Of a stretch of 5,568 nt of DNA, positions 5,483 through 5,568 are shown piece after piece; the first letter of the stretch is position 1; each line of letters begins with the position of its first letter. This DNA is from CAZTHL01 sp964613585 (lineage in GTDB: Bacteria > Pseudomonadota > Alphaproteobacteria > DSM-16000 > Inquilinaceae). The stretch covers positions 1 through 5,568 of the forward strand of contig CAZTHL010000150.1 in assembly GCA_964613585.1 (NCBI GenBank), read 5' to 3'. The notes under the pieces were generated by a model, which was not told where the DNA came from, did not search any database, and worked only from the letters and a program-made list of their open reading frames with translations. Position numbers and translations under genes: made by a program.

Positions 5483-5568
5483 GTGCCAAGTGTTTAAGCT
5501 CGTGTTCATCGTCTCTTAGCCCGGATTTCTCACCGCATTGATGATCTCGGCTGAGAGCTTTGCCGGAC
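5483..5568. other. Gene-free end of window
   Basis: No open frame with a start and ribosome site, and no hairpin terminator, is seen. The segment TAGCCCGGATTTCTCACC (5518-5535) faintly recalls the end of an IS1380-like element, but no partner end is present in the window. Confidence 0.4.

Overview
The window looks like chromosomal DNA from a GC-rich alphaproteobacterium, possibly of the Rhodospirillales type. This rests on the high GC of the cytochrome c biogenesis gene, the style of the CcmF sequence, the IS5/IS1031-like and IS1634-like transposases, and a secreted ClpP-fold protein of a kind common in alphaproteobacteria. No 16S or other marker gene is present, so taxonomy is an inference.

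Layout. (1) Positions 1-1349 (+) hold the C-terminal two thirds of CcmF, the heme lyase subunit of system I cytochrome c maturation. The expected downstream genes (ccmG/dsbE, ccmH) are not here. (2) About 1380-1962 (-) is a decayed fragment of an IS1634-family transposase, with at least two frameshifts, an in-frame stop and a small hexanucleotide repeat. (3) About 1963-2599 has no convincing gene; its GC content falls markedly after about 2180. (4) 2600-3563 is an apparently complete IS5-family (IS1031-like) insertion sequence. It has 16-bp terminal inverted repeats and a transposase split over two frames, joined by a probable -1 slip at an A5G5 run. (5) 3564-3663 is a short AT-rich spacer. 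(6) 3664-5075 (-) is a two-gene operon: a glycine-zipper lipoprotein followed, with an ATGA overlap, by a secreted ClpP/crotonase-fold protein with a visible Ser/His pair. (7) 5076-5158 is a divergent promoter region. (8) 5159-5482 (+) encodes a 107-residue single-span membrane protein of unknown function. The last 86 bases show no gene.

How it fits together. The 5' part is core respiratory metabolism. Directly after ccmF the sequence becomes a mosaic of transposon debris, so the ccm cluster is either naturally split here or was broken by rearrangement. The 3' part is a lower-GC module of envelope genes: an outer-membrane-type lipoprotein, a periplasmic protease-like protein and a divergent small membrane protein. 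The first two are translationally coupled and probably act in the same compartment. The link to the third gene is only positional. No phage, CRISPR, tRNA or rRNA feature was found.
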